DNA from: a bacterium UBA2219
GTDB taxonomy: Bacteria > Desulfobacterota > Deferrimicrobia > Deferrimicrobiales > Deferrimicrobiaceae
Direction of reading: 5' to 3'
Assembly: GCA_002327765.1 (NCBI GenBank)
Contig: DCUH01000067.1
Location: 261-19,734, forward strand
Length of the DNA: 19,474 nt
Shown: piece by piece, positions 7,070 through 14,788 of the stretch
Layout: each line of letters starts with the position of its first letter
How positions within the stretch are numbered: position 1 is the first letter of the stretch
Notes under the pieces: model-generated
Database searches by the model: none
Told to the model about the DNA's origin: nothing
Seen by the model: the letters and a program-made list of their open reading frames with translations, nothing else
Translations under genes and position numbers: made by a program

Positions 7070-9559
7070 TTACACCGGTTCGAACCGGTCGGCGGACCGG
7101 GGCGACAGGATGTCGTTGATCAGCTTGTTCAGCTGCTTCATGCCGTACGGCTTCCGGATCACCCCCCGGAATCCGAATGCCTCGTAGAAGGACATGATCG
7201 GGTCGTTGGAATACCCGCTGCAGACGACGGCCTTGACGTTCGGGTCGATCTTCAGCAGTTCCCGGATCGTTTCCTTGCCGCCCATGCCTCCCGGGATCGT
7301 CAGGTCCATCAGGACCAGATCGAACGGCTCCCCGGACGCGATCGCCCGGCGGTAGAACGCGATCGCCTCGGTCCCGTCCCGCGCGACCGTCACCGTGTAG
7401 CCGATCATCGCCAGCATCTCCCGCGCCATGTCCCGGACCGACTCCTCGTCGTCCATCACCAGGATCCTGCCCTGCCCCGCCATCCATCGCTCCTCGTCGA
7501 CGTCGGGAGCCGGGACCTTCCCCTCGGTGGCGGGAAGGCAGAACCGGAAGGTCGTTCCGATGCCGGGATGCGATTCGACGGAGAGCCGTCCCTCATGCCG
7601 CTTGATGATGGAATAGGCGGTGGACAGCCCGAGACCGCTCCCTTTCTGCTTCGTCGTGAAGTAGGGGTCGAAGATCCTCGAATGGATCGCCGGAGGGATG
7701 CCCGTCCCGTGGTCCATGACCGAAACGCACACATGGTTTCCCGGCCGCAATCCCGGGTCTTCCGCGCCGATGACCACGTTCCGGCAGGCCACCTGGATGG
7801 TTCCGCCGTCGGGCATGGAGTGGGCGGCGTTTATCAGCAGATTGTTCACGACCTGGCTCAGCTGCCCTTCGTCCGCCTCGACGTGCCACAGGTCGTCCGG
7901 GAACGAGAATTCGCACTTCACGTTCGAGCCCCTCAGGGCGAACCCGGCGGACTCCACCGTCAGATCCCGGATCGAGGTGACCCTTTTGACGGGCGCCCCT
8001 CCCTTCGAAAACGTCAGCAGCTGCTGGGCCACGTCCTTCGCGCGGAAGGCCGCCTTCTCGATTTCCTCCATCCGCTGGTACGCGTCCCCCTGCCGGTTCG
8101 CGTACATCTTTGCGAGCGCGACGTTCCCCACGATCGCCGTAAGGAAATTGTTGATGTCGTGGGCGATGCCTCCCGCGAGGATTCCGATCGAATCCAGCTT
8201 CTCGGACCTCGCCATCTCCTCTTCCATTTTCTTCCGCAGCGAGAGGTCGCGGCTGATGGAGGCCAGGGCGATCGCCTCGCCGCTTTGCGGGTCCCTGATG
8301 ACGAAGGCGTGAACCTCCACGGGCACCGGCAATCCCGTCTTCCTGTGACGCAGGCTGGTCTCGCCGTTCCACGCGCCCGTCCTGCGGAGCGCCTCCAGCA
8401 TTTCGCGCTGCGCCTCCGGATCCTTTTCCAGCGCGTATGCGCCCGCCTCCGGCTTCCTTGCGCCCTCGGGCAGGTCCATGCCGACGAGCTCCCGGCCGGC
8501 CCGGTTCAGATAGAAGACCTCCCCGTCGAGGGAGGCGATCTCGATCAGGTCGGTGCTGTGATCCACGAGGGAGGCGAAGATCCGCTGTTCCTCCTCCGTT
8601 CTCTTCCGCCGGGTGACGTCCTCGACGATCCCGATTCCGCCGCGGATCGCCCCGTCCGCACCGCGGTACGGGACGGTGCGCATGGAGACGAAGATGACCG
8701 CATCGCTCAGCGTCGCATGATAGAGGCCTTCATAGGAGCCTTCCCGTCCTTCAACCGGGGCCCGCAGCGCCGGAAGGATCCTCCCGTCCTTCAGGCGGTT
8801 CATGTCGAGCCCGATCAGCGCCTCCCGCCCCGACGCGAGGATTTCGCCGAAACGTTCGTTGCATTCGGTGATCCGCAGCCGCTCGTCGTACACGAAGATC
8901 CCCACAGGGGACCTCTGAAACAGGATGCGATACCGTTCGCCGCTCTGGCGCGCCTCCTCGAGAAGTCCTTCGTTCTCGAACCGGAGGGCGATGGAGGCGA
9001 CGATCATCCGGTGGTGCTTGAACGAGTACGCGAGGATGGTGATCATGTAGAGGACGGAGAGCAGGCCGATGGTCCGTTCCACCTCGCCCTCGTGCAGGAG
9101 GAGGCGGGCGGCGTAGAGCGACATCGCCGGCGTCACCCACGCCGCGGAACAGAATTTCAGGGAGGCGTGCGACACCGTGGTGCTCGCCGAAAGGCTCGCC
9201 ACCACGAGGACGAAGGCCAGCGTCAGCGGAATGTCGCCGACCGGCAGCAGGATGAAGGCGGACAGCCCCCAGACGATTCCCGAGAACAGGGTCAGGAGCA
9301 GGTAGCCTTTTTCCCATGCGCCGCACTCGAACCGTTCCGGGCTTGTTTTCGAGAACCGACGGTAATAGATCAGCCTTCCGAAGGCGACCGCCGAAAGCGG
9401 CAGGATCCAGGATGCAATCCTCCCGGGACCGAGGCTGCCGCGCACCGAAAAGGCGAGCACGAGGCCGACGAGGAAGGATGCCGCCTGCATCGTCGGGAGC
9501 TGCGCGACGACGAGGCGCAGCTGCTCTCTCCTGATCCGGCCTTGTTTCTGCGGATCCAT
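7070..9559 (-). CDS. Membrane-bound PAS hybrid sensor histidine kinase with C-terminal receiver domain
   Basis: I start it at 9559 (MDPQKQG) because AAGGA lies eight bases upstream; the frame extends to 9604 without a ribosome site. The 829-residue protein begins with about six membrane helices (roughly residues 25-185), then two PAS domains (about 205-325 and 325-445). The phosphoacceptor H-box GGIAHDINNF has His467. The ATPase domain follows with N-box QVVNNLLINAAHS, G1 DHGTGIP, F-box and G2 GSGLGLSTAY. The receiver domain has the acidic pair DD 703-704, phosphoacceptor Asp752 (LVLMDLT) and Lys803. It has no DNA-binding output, so it probably signals to a separate regulator or phosphotransfer protein not in the window. 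The signal is unknown. It is divergent from arsR across an AT-rich operator. Confidence 0.95.
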   Translation of the reverse strand: MDPQKQGRIRREQLRLVVAQLPTMQAASFLVGLVLAFSVRGSLGPGRIASWILPLSAVAFGRLIYYRRFSKTSPERFECGAWEKGYLLLTLFSGIVWGLSAFILLPVGDIPLTLAFVLVVASLSASTTVSHASLKFCSAAWVTPAMSLYAARLLLHEGEVERTIGLLSVLYMITILAYSFKHHRMIVASIALRFENEGLLEEARQSGERYRILFQRSPVGIFVYDERLRITECNERFGEILASGREALIGLDMNRLKDGRILPALRAPVEGREGSYEGLYHATLSDAVIFVSMRTVPYRGADGAIRGGIGIVEDVTRRKRTEEEQRIFASLVDHSTDLIEIASLDGEVFYLNRAGRELVGMDLPEGARKPEAGAYALEKDPEAQREMLEALRRTGAWNGETSLRHRKTGLPVPVEVHAFVIRDPQSGEAIALASISRDLSLRKKMEEEMARSEKLDSIGILAGGIAHDINNFLTAIVGNVALAKMYANRQGDAYQRMEEIEKAAFRAKDVAQQLLTFSKGGAPVKRVTSIRDLTVESAGFALRGSNVKCEFSFPDDLWHVEADEGQLSQVVNNLLINAAHSMPDGGTIQVACRNVVIGAEDPGLRPGNHVCVSVMDHGTGIPPAIHSRIFDPYFTTKQKGSGLGLSTAYSIIKRHEGRLSVESHPGIGTTFRFCLPATEGKVPAPDVDEERWMAGQGRILVMDDEESVRDMAREMLAMIGYTVTVARDGTEAIAFYRRAIASGEPFDLVLMDLTIPGGMGGKETIRELLKIDPNVKAVVCSGYSNDPIMSFYEAFGFRGVIRKPYGMKQLNKLINDILSPRSADRFEPV

Positions 9560-9665
9560 GTGCGATTTCCTTCCGGCGATACGCAAGTGATTCCCGTTCA
9601 TCATGGTTATCGGCGGACCGGAGGGAAAAATTCATTACGGCCGGGATAATGCCGCGCCGGAGAAG

Positions 9666-9714
9666 TTGCCGGCGAACTCGCATATTTTATATTAGAATAT
9701 TCTAATATTCTAAT
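9666..9714 (+). promoter_or_regulatory. arsR promoter with overlapping triple half-site operator
   Basis: TTGCCG (9666-9671) and TATATT (9688-9693) are spaced 16 bases apart. The -10 overlaps three contiguous 8-base half-sites: ATTAGAAT (9691-9698), ATTCTAAT (9699-9706) and ATTCTAAT (9707-9714). The first two make a perfect 16-base palindrome. On the minus strand TATAAA (9686-9691) with TTAGAA (9708-9713) could drive the kinase gene. An ArsR dimer bound here would block both, which is inference from position and family habit of autorepression. Confidence 0.65.
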
Positions 9715-9724
9715 TGGAGCGCCC

Positions 9725-10072
9725 ATGGATACCGACGTCGCCCATGAACGGGCGGAACTTGTCAAAGCCTTCGCTCACCCGACCCGCCTCCGTATCCTGG
9801 CCGAGCTCGCCCGGGGGACACGATGCGTGACGGATATGGAAGAGCTTCTTCCCGTCACGCAGGTGAACATCTCCCAGCACCTGTCGGTCCTCCGGAACGC
9901 CGGGCTGGTGGGGTTCGTCCGGGACGGAGCGGCGCGGTGCTACTACCTGAGCCGCCCCGAACTGGTCGAGGGAGTGCTCGCGCTTCTTTCCGCGGATCAC
10001 CCGGTCGTCCGAAAGACCAGGGAGCAGATCGATCGGGAAAAAAACAGACCCCGAGGAGGGCCGCATCGATGA
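9725..10072 (+). CDS. ArsR family winged-helix transcriptional regulator
   Basis: The 115-residue protein has the ArsR fold: FAHPTRLRILAELARG, the recognition helix VNISQHLSVLRNAGLV, and a wing FVRDGAARCYYLS. Two cysteines stand out. Cys34 (TRCVTDMEELL) falls where E. coli ArsR has the first Cys of its ELCVCDL metal site, while the second is Thr here. Cys72 lies in the wing. A classic arsenite or zinc trio is therefore incomplete, and a thiol, persulfide or other sensor is possible. GGAG lies five bases before the ATG. The stop overlaps the next start as ATGA, so it is co-translated with the DsrE gene. A perfect palindrome just upstream is the likely autoregulatory operator. Confidence 0.93.
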   Translation: MDTDVAHERAELVKAFAHPTRLRILAELARGTRCVTDMEELLPVTQVNISQHLSVLRNAGLVGFVRDGAARCYYLSRPELVEGVLALLSADHPVVRKTREQIDREKNRPRGGPHR

Positions 10073-10389
10073 AGATCGCTCTTGTGATTTCCCGGACGGA
10101 CCCGGAAACGGTGTACAACGCGTTCCGCCTCGCCGCCTTCAGCCGGAAGGAAGGAGACGATGTGAAGGTTTTCCTGCTGGGGGCGGGCGTGGAGCTGGAC
10201 CGGATAAACGACCCGAAGTTCGACGCCCGGGGGCAGGCGGAGGCCTTTCTCGAGGCGGGCGGGCGGATCCTTGCGTGCGGTTCCTGCCTGAAGCTTCGGA
10301 ATTCCTCCGGGTCGGAGCTGTGCCCGCTCTCCACGATGAAGGACCTCTACGAGATGGTCCGGGATGCGGATCGCGTGCTGACTTTTTAA
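10069..10389 (+). CDS. DsrE/DsrF-like family protein (sulfur-relay type)
   Basis: The 106-residue protein has the DsrE-fold pattern: MKIALVISRTDPETVYNAFRLA, then VKVFLLGAGVELD, and a late ACGSC cysteine pair (C70, C73), with a further Cys85. In this family one such cysteine carries persulfide sulfur between enzymes. The start overlaps the arsR stop (ATGA) and has GAGGAGG nine bases upstream. Being coupled to an ArsR regulator with two spare cysteines suggests a response to reactive sulfur or thiol stress, which is inference. It is a single short protein rather than a DsrEFH set, and the other sulfur oxidation genes are not in the window. Confidence 0.85.
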   Translation: MKIALVISRTDPETVYNAFRLAAFSRKEGDDVKVFLLGAGVELDRINDPKFDARGQAEAFLEAGGRILACGSCLKLRNSSGSELCPLSTMKDLYEMVRDADRVLTF

Positions 10390-10410
10390 GGAAAGGGGAG
10401 GGGGGATGGA

Positions 10411-10701
10411 ATGACGCACCGGGAACTGCTTTCCGCCGTCCGGGTCCTCGGGCTGGGGGAACGCGCGACGCTCGCCGAAATAAAGGACCGGTACAGGACG
10501 CTCGTGAAACGCCACCATCCCGATGGCGGCGGCGCGGAGGATGCCGTCGACATCTACCGCATCATCGAGGCCAACAAACTGGTCATGGAGTACGTTTCCT
10601 CCTACCGGTACGGTTTCTCGGAGCAGGAATACCTGGTGCAGGATCCCGAAGAGCGTCTCCGGAGGCGGTTCACGACCGATCCGTTGTGGGAAAAAGGGTA
10701 G
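10411..10701 (+). CDS. Small stand-alone J-domain protein (class C DnaJ-like)
   Basis: The 96-residue protein is little more than a J domain. Helix II IKDRYRTLVKRHHPD ends in the HPD tripeptide that triggers DnaK ATP hydrolysis. Next come GGGAEDAVDIYRIIEANKLV (helix III) and a charged C-terminal tail. No zinc-finger or substrate domain is present, so it can recruit DnaK but must bind its client by another route. The ATG at 10411 has a run GGAGGGGGGA just upstream. It follows the DsrE stop by 21 bases and is probably in the same transcript. The link to the ArsR-DsrE genes is positional only. Confidence 0.85.
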   Translation: MTHRELLSAVRVLGLGERATLAEIKDRYRTLVKRHHPDGGGAEDAVDIYRIIEANKLVMEYVSSYRYGFSEQEYLVQDPEERLRRRFTTDPLWEKG

Positions 10702-10710
10702 GCGGTCCGA

Positions 10711-10716
10711 TATAAT
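10711..10716 (+). promoter_or_regulatory. Perfect -10 box TATAAT directly before the Ldh2 start
   Basis: TATAAT at 10711-10716 ends eight bases before the ATG at 10725. Initiation seven or so bases downstream would place the 5' end of the RNA at or just before the start codon, giving a leaderless or nearly leaderless message. No Shine-Dalgarno is visible. The -35 is weak: TTGTGG at 10684-10689 is 21 bases away. Confidence 0.45.
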
Positions 10717-10724
10717 TCCGGTAA

Positions 10725-11795
10725 ATGTACCAAATCCAGCGCGTATCCCACATCGCTCTCGCCGATTTCGCCAAGGACGTCATCCGCTCCCTCGGCGCTC
10801 CCGAGGATCGGGCCCGCACCACCGCGGAGGTCCTTGTGGCGGCGGACATGCGCGGGATCTCCAGCCATGGGGTGGCCGGGGGAACGGGTTTGACCGAGCT
10901 CGTCGCAAGGACGCGGGCGGGCGCGATCGATATCGGAGCGGTTCCCGAGATTCACGGGAGACCGGGCTGGGCGGTCGCTTCCATGAACGCGAAAGGCGGC
11001 CTGGGCCCGTCCGCGGCCATGGAAGCCGCCCACCTGGCGGGGGATCTCGCCGGGCAATACGGCGTGGGGCGGGTGCACGTCTACGACGCGAACCACTTCG
11101 GCGCCGCGTGCGTGTACGTGGAGGCCCTCCTGGAGCGCGGCCTGGCGGCGCGCTGCACCAGCACCTCCGGCGCATGGATGATCCCCTATGGAGGGAACCG
11201 GGTCCGGCTGGGCACAACCCCCATCGCCTGGGGGATGCGCTGCGGCGACGAAGCCGTCGTCATCGACATGGCCACGACCCAGCGGTCGGTGAGCCCCGCC
11301 TTCCGCTCGGCGAAGGCGGGCGAGCCGATCCCGAGGGATTATTTCCGGGACAGGGACGGAAACATGCTGGAAGGGGTGGTTTCTCCCGACCGGCTGGTGG
11401 AGGGCTCCGTCCTGCCGCTCGGGGGCGAGCAGTTCGGTTACAAGGGCTCGGGGCTGAATATCCTCATCGAGCTGGACAACGTGGCCGGCGGCGGGTCGCT
11501 CGAGCGGATTCCCAGCATGCGGGAAACTCCGTTCTGCCGCGTTTCGCATGTGTTCGAGGCATGGCGGATCGACTTTCTCTTTCCGGAAGAGGAAGCGCGG
11601 CGGCGGTTGGAGGCGGCCGTCAAGGATATCCGGTCCTGCGGCGGCCCCGGCATGCTGCTGCCAGGCGAGCGCGAGGCGCGCCGGAAGGCGGATGCCGAAA
11701 GGCACGGCATCCCATACGAACATTCCCAGTGGGAAACGCTCCGCCGCATATCGGAGCAGACCGGGATCATCGCACCCCGGCCAATCGCAAGATAA
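10725..11795 (+). CDS. Ldh2 (malate/L-lactate/ureidoglycolate) family NAD(P)-dependent dehydrogenase
   Basis: The 356-residue protein matches the Ldh2/MDH2 family, which is unrelated in fold to classic lactate dehydrogenase. The N-terminal block ADMRGISSHGV has the conserved Arg43 and His48. YDANHFGAA (His124) is the second conserved block, followed by GTTPIAWGM and DMATTQRSVS. The C-terminal region FGYKGSGLNILIELDNVAGGG supports the same family. It would oxidise a 2-hydroxy acid (or reduce a 2-oxo acid) in the cytoplasm with NAD(P); the exact substrate cannot be read from sequence. It follows the J-domain gene by 23 bases and may have its own promoter. The length is typical for the family. 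Confidence 0.92.
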   Translation: MYQIQRVSHIALADFAKDVIRSLGAPEDRARTTAEVLVAADMRGISSHGVAGGTGLTELVARTRAGAIDIGAVPEIHGRPGWAVASMNAKGGLGPSAAMEAAHLAGDLAGQYGVGRVHVYDANHFGAACVYVEALLERGLAARCTSTSGAWMIPYGGNRVRLGTTPIAWGMRCGDEAVVIDMATTQRSVSPAFRSAKAGEPIPRDYFRDRDGNMLEGVVSPDRLVEGSVLPLGGEQFGYKGSGLNILIELDNVAGGGSLERIPSMRETPFCRVSHVFEAWRIDFLFPEEEARRRLEAAVKDIRSCGGPGMLLPGEREARRKADAERHGIPYEHSQWETLRRISEQTGIIAPRPIAR

Positions 11796-11899
11796 TCGAT
11801 ACGCGTCCGGGCGCCTCGATGGCATGCGCAACGGTTTTTCGCTGCCCGGAAGAAATACAGGGAATGAACGCGAATCGTCAACAGGAGGAGGGTGAATCC

Positions 11900-12798
11900 G
11901 TGGAACCCAAGGAAACCGGCAGCGGAAGAAAAGAGGGGTGCTTCCCGTCCGCCCTGGAGGACGCCCGCGCAGCCGAACTGTGCCCCGAAACGGAACAGAC
12001 CTTGTCGCCGGCCTATCGCCTGGCGTTCCGGGATCACGATTTTCTCCTCCTTGACGAATTGCGCCCCGTCCGGCTGCAGCTGGAGCTGTTGAAACCCGAA
12101 CTGATCCTGAGCAAACACCGTGTCGAGGGCACGATCGTCGTTTTCGGCGGGGCCCGCATCCCGGAACCGGAAGCCGCGAGGGAGCAGCTTGCTTGCGCCG
12201 AGGCCGCCGCCGGGCGGGACCCGGGCAGCCCGGCGCTGGAGAGGGCCGTGAGAATCGCGGAACGCAGGGTCCGCAACAGCCGATATTACATCGAGGCCCG
12301 CCGGCTTGCCGCTTTGATCGCGAAGGCCGGCAAGGACCCCTCGCGATTCCACGCGGTGGTGGTCACCGGCGGGGGCCGGGAATCATGGAAGCGGCCAACC
12401 GGGGGGCCCACGACGAGGGGGCCGAAAGCATCGGGCTCAACATCGTTCTTCCCCACGAACAGGAGCCCAACCGCTACATCACTCCCGATCTTTGCTTCCA
12501 GTTCCATTACTTCGCCATCCGGAAGATGCATTTCCTGATGCGGGCCAGGGCGCTGGTGGTGTTTCCCGGCGGATACGGGACCCTGGATGAACTGTTCGAA
12601 ACCCTGACCCTGATCCAGACCCGGAAGATCGCTCCCTTTCCCGTGCTCATCTTCGGGAAATCCTTCTGGGAGGGCGTCCTCAATTTCGACGCTCTCGTGG
12701 AAGAGGGGGTGATTTCCCCCGAGGACGTTTCGCTCTTTCGATATGTCGAAACGGCGGAGGAGGCCTGGGCGGTCCTGTCCGAAAATCTTCCGCGATAG
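11900..12798 (+). pseudogene. LOG family (TIGR00730) nucleotide phosphoribohydrolase, frameshifted
   Basis: Two frames together give one complete LOG-family protein of about 299 residues. The first frame runs from GTG 11900 to the VVVTGGG motif. The other frame then carries IMEAANRGAHDEGAESIGLN, CFQFHYFAIRKMHFL, and PGGYGTLDE (12565-12591), the active-site motif. The break is at 12376-12377, where GGGGGCCGGGAATC has two Cs and the family sequence (GGGPGIMEA) needs three. The GTG start has AGGAGGAGG just upstream. Homologues cleave ribose 5'-phosphate from nucleoside monophosphates, and this longer form has a helical N-terminal extension. The well-kept sequence on both sides suggests a recent mutation or an assembly error in a GC run. 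Confidence 0.88.
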
Positions 12799-12839
12799 GC
12801 TGCGGAGCGATCCGGCGGCAAATCCGCAGAGGCCGAAAC

Positions 12840-13553
12840 ATGGAATCACCCGACGGAAAGAGGGGGCACCCGGCCACGGAAGGGGAGGCGGTTCCGAGGG
12901 AGAATCGCGTCCACCGCATCCTTGTGCGGGCTCTGCTCCTTTTGATGGCGGCGGAATGGGTCGTCCTGCTGATCGACAGGGTGTGGCTGTCGGCCTTCCT
13001 GGTGGCCCTGATCATCGCGTCCCTGCTCTCTCCGCTGGTTTTCCGCAGGAAGATGGAAGTGGAGATCCCCGCCGAATTCCACCTGACCGCCGTCGTCTTC
13101 ATCTTCGCGTCGCTCTACCTCGGTGAGGTCCGGGACTTCTACCAAAGGTTCTGGTGGTGGGACATCGCCCTTCATACTTCGGCGGGGCTGCTGATGGGGA
13201 TCGTCGGTTTCCTGCTGGTTTATCTTCTGAACGAAAACAAGCGGGTGGACATGCACATGACGCCCGGCTTCATTTCCATGTTCGCGTTCCTGTTCGCGGT
13301 CACCATCGGGACGCTTTGGGAGATCTTCGAGTTTTCCATGGACCGCCTGCTCGGAGTCAACATGCAGAAACCCATGCTGGGCGACCCTTCCGGCCTGACC
13401 GACACCATGTGGGACATGATCGTGAACGCGGTCGGCGCGTTCTTCATCAGCTTCGCGGGGTGGCGGTATCTGAAGAGGAAGCGGGCATTTTTCGTGAAAG
13501 ACTGGATCCGTTCCTTCATTTCGAGAAACCCGGGATTGTTCCGGAGGGGTTGA
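12840..13553 (+). CDS. YjdF/DUF2238-like integral membrane protein
   Basis: The 237-residue protein has about six hydrophobic helices (near residues 28-46, 50-67, 83-96, 110-131, 143-163 and 192-208). The pattern FWWWDIALHTSAGLLMGIVG and the later GTLWEIFEFSMDRLL and TDTMWDMIVNAVGAFF resembles the DUF2238 (YjdF) family, as I recall it. Its function is not known. The basic C-terminus (RKRAFFVKDWIRS) should lie in the cytoplasm. The ATG at 12840 has only a weak AGAGG site nine bases upstream. It follows the LOG gene by 41 bases and may be in the same transcript, and it converges on the small lipoprotein gene. Confidence 0.8.
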   Translation: MESPDGKRGHPATEGEAVPRENRVHRILVRALLLLMAAEWVVLLIDRVWLSAFLVALIIASLLSPLVFRRKMEVEIPAEFHLTAVVFIFASLYLGEVRDFYQRFWWWDIALHTSAGLLMGIVGFLLVYLLNENKRVDMHMTPGFISMFAFLFAVTIGTLWEIFEFSMDRLLGVNMQKPMLGDPSGLTDTMWDMIVNAVGAFFISFAGWRYLKRKRAFFVKDWIRSFISRNPGLFRRG

Positions 13554-13575
13554 ACGACACCTTCGACCTGCGGGG

Positions 13576-13603
13576 CGGAATTCCCCCGTTTCGCGGGAAT
13601 CCG
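13576..13603. terminator. Possible bidirectional hairpin between convergent genes
   Basis: ATTCCC (13580-13585) pairs with GGGAAT (13595-13600), with CG/CG inside around a TTT loop and CGG/CCG outside across a bulged A. It lies in the 142-base gap between the convergent membrane-protein and lipoprotein genes. No T run follows, so the call is weak. Confidence 0.3.
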
Positions 13604-13695
13604 TCCGTGCGGATGCAATACCGCCCCGGTGGACGGCAGCGGGAAGCCGCTTCCGGTCCTTTTCGTTGCCGCTTCCGTGTTTCCGCCCGATACGG

Positions 13696-13914
13696 CTACT
13701 TCTTGTCGAAGGTCTTCTCCACCTTCTCGGCGGTTTCCTTTGCCGCGTCGCCGATCTTTTTCCCGGTCTCCCCGGCCTTCTCCGCCGCCTCCTCGACCGC
13801 CTTGTCGATCTTTTCGCCCGCCCGTTCGGCCGGCCCCTTTTTCTCGCAGGCCGAAAGCCCGAATCCTACGGCGGCGGCAAGCATCAACATCGCCAGACTT
13901 TTCCCCGGTTTCAT
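13696..13914 (-). CDS. Small alanine/lysine-rich lipoprotein, entericidin-like in size
   Basis: The 72-residue protein has a short basic start, a hydrophobic stretch (LAMLMLAAAVGFGL) and a perfect LSAC lipobox, with lipidation expected at Cys23. The mature part is a repetitive amphipathic helix rich in Ala, Glu and Lys (KIDKAVEEAAEKAGETGKK and on), like LEA or apolipophorin-type repeats. I start it at 13914, where GAGGAGG lies five bases upstream; the longer frame to 14055 has no site. Function is unknown. It resembles small stress-linked entericidin-type lipoproteins only in size and layout. It is divergent from ycaC. Confidence 0.8.
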   Translation of the reverse strand: MKPGKSLAMLMLAAAVGFGLSACEKKGPAERAGEKIDKAVEEAAEKAGETGKKIGDAAKETAEKVEKTFDKK

Positions 13915-14046
13915 GCAGGCCTCCTCATGGTAATGCGGTTGGGGGGTTGATCGATCCGGACAAGGGAAACGGCCGTCTCCAGAAAAATACCACGGATCGA
14001 ATCCGGAGGCGCCCCGCGCACATCCTCTCTTCCAGGGAGGTGCTCC

Positions 14047-14673
14047 ATGAGCCATTCATATGTACGTCTCGACAAAGGAAACTCGGCCGTACTACTGGTG
14101 GACCACCAGACCGGTCTGCTGTCTCTGGTCCGGGATATCGATCCCGACAAATTCCGCAACAACGTGCTCGCCCTCGCCGACCTGGCGAAATATTTCAACC
14201 TTCCGACCATCCTCACCACGAGCTTCGAGGAGGGGCCGAACGGCCCCCTGGTGCCGGAACTGAAAAACCTCTTCCCGGGTGCCCCATATCTCGCCCGCCC
14301 CGGGCAGATCAACGCCTGGGACAACGCGGACTTCGTGAAGGCGGTGAAGGCTACGGGAAAGAAGCAGTTGATCATCGCAGGAGTCGTCACCGAGGTATGC
14401 GTCGCTTTTCCGGCGCTGTCCGCCATCGAGGAAGGCTTCGAGGTGTTCGTGGTGACCGATGCCTCAGGCACCTTCAACGAGTTGACGCGCCATGCCGCAT
14501 GGGCCCGCATGTCCGCCGCCGGAGTGCAGCTCATGACCTGGTTCGGGGTGGCCTGCGAGCTGCACCGCGACTGGCGCAACGACGTCCAGGGGCTCGGCAC
14601 GCTGTTTTCCAACCACATACCGGACTACCGCAACCTGATCCACGGCGACGCGGTGAAGAAAGCCGCGGCGTGA
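14047..14673 (+). CDS. ycaC: YcaC-type isochorismatase-family cysteine hydrolase
   Basis: The 208-residue protein closely follows the YcaC clade as I recall it: LLVDHQTGLLSLVRDI, ILTTSFEEGPNGPLVPEL, ARPGQINAWDN, and GVVTEVCVAFPALSAIEEGF. The hydrolase Asp19 and nucleophile Cys118 are present. The C-terminal WFGVACELHRDWRNDVQGLG and NHIPDYRNL are also YcaC-like. YcaC is a cytoplasmic multimeric hydrolase of unknown physiological substrate. The start has GGGAGG six bases upstream. The gene stands alone between the divergent lipoprotein gene and the SRPBCC gene. Confidence 0.93.
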   Translation: MSHSYVRLDKGNSAVLLVDHQTGLLSLVRDIDPDKFRNNVLALADLAKYFNLPTILTTSFEEGPNGPLVPELKNLFPGAPYLARPGQINAWDNADFVKAVKATGKKQLIIAGVVTEVCVAFPALSAIEEGFEVFVVTDASGTFNELTRHAAWARMSAAGVQLMTWFGVACELHRDWRNDVQGLGTLFSNHIPDYRNLIHGDAVKKAAA

Positions 14674-14717
14674 AGCCCGGAGTCGTCCCGCGCTCCCGCC
14701 CGGCCGTGCGCCACGGT

Positions 14718-14759
14718 GGGGGCGCGCCCCCTTCGGAACGGCGGAGCCCGGAGCTCCGC
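14718..14759. terminator. Two tandem GC hairpins after ycaC
   Basis: GGGGGC-GC-GCCCCC (14718-14731) is a 14-base palindrome. GCGGAGC (14741-14747) and GCTCCGC (14753-14759) form a perfect seven-bp stem around CCGGA. Both lie in the 115-base gap after ycaC. There is no T run, so they may slow or stabilise the RNA end rather than terminate. Confidence 0.35.
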
Positions 14760-14788
14760 ACGAATAATCGAACCCGGGAGACCGCAGG

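Noticed and set aside
7074..7089. Perfect 16-base palindrome ACCGGTTCGAACCGGT at the kinase 3' end
   Set aside because: It encodes the last residues of the kinase, has no loop room for an RNA hairpin of normal shape and no T run, so I do not call it a terminator.
7568..9649. Plus-strand open frame of 693 codons
   Set aside because: It lies antisense to the histidine kinase, whose domains and motifs are complete. The plus-strand product is rich in Arg, Asp and His repeats with no recognisable domain, as expected for GC-rich shadows.
10523..12538. One long plus-strand frame of 671 codons
   Set aside because: It merges shadow sequence over the J-domain and Ldh2 genes with the true N-terminal half of the LOG gene. 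Only the part from GTG 11900 to the frameshift is real.
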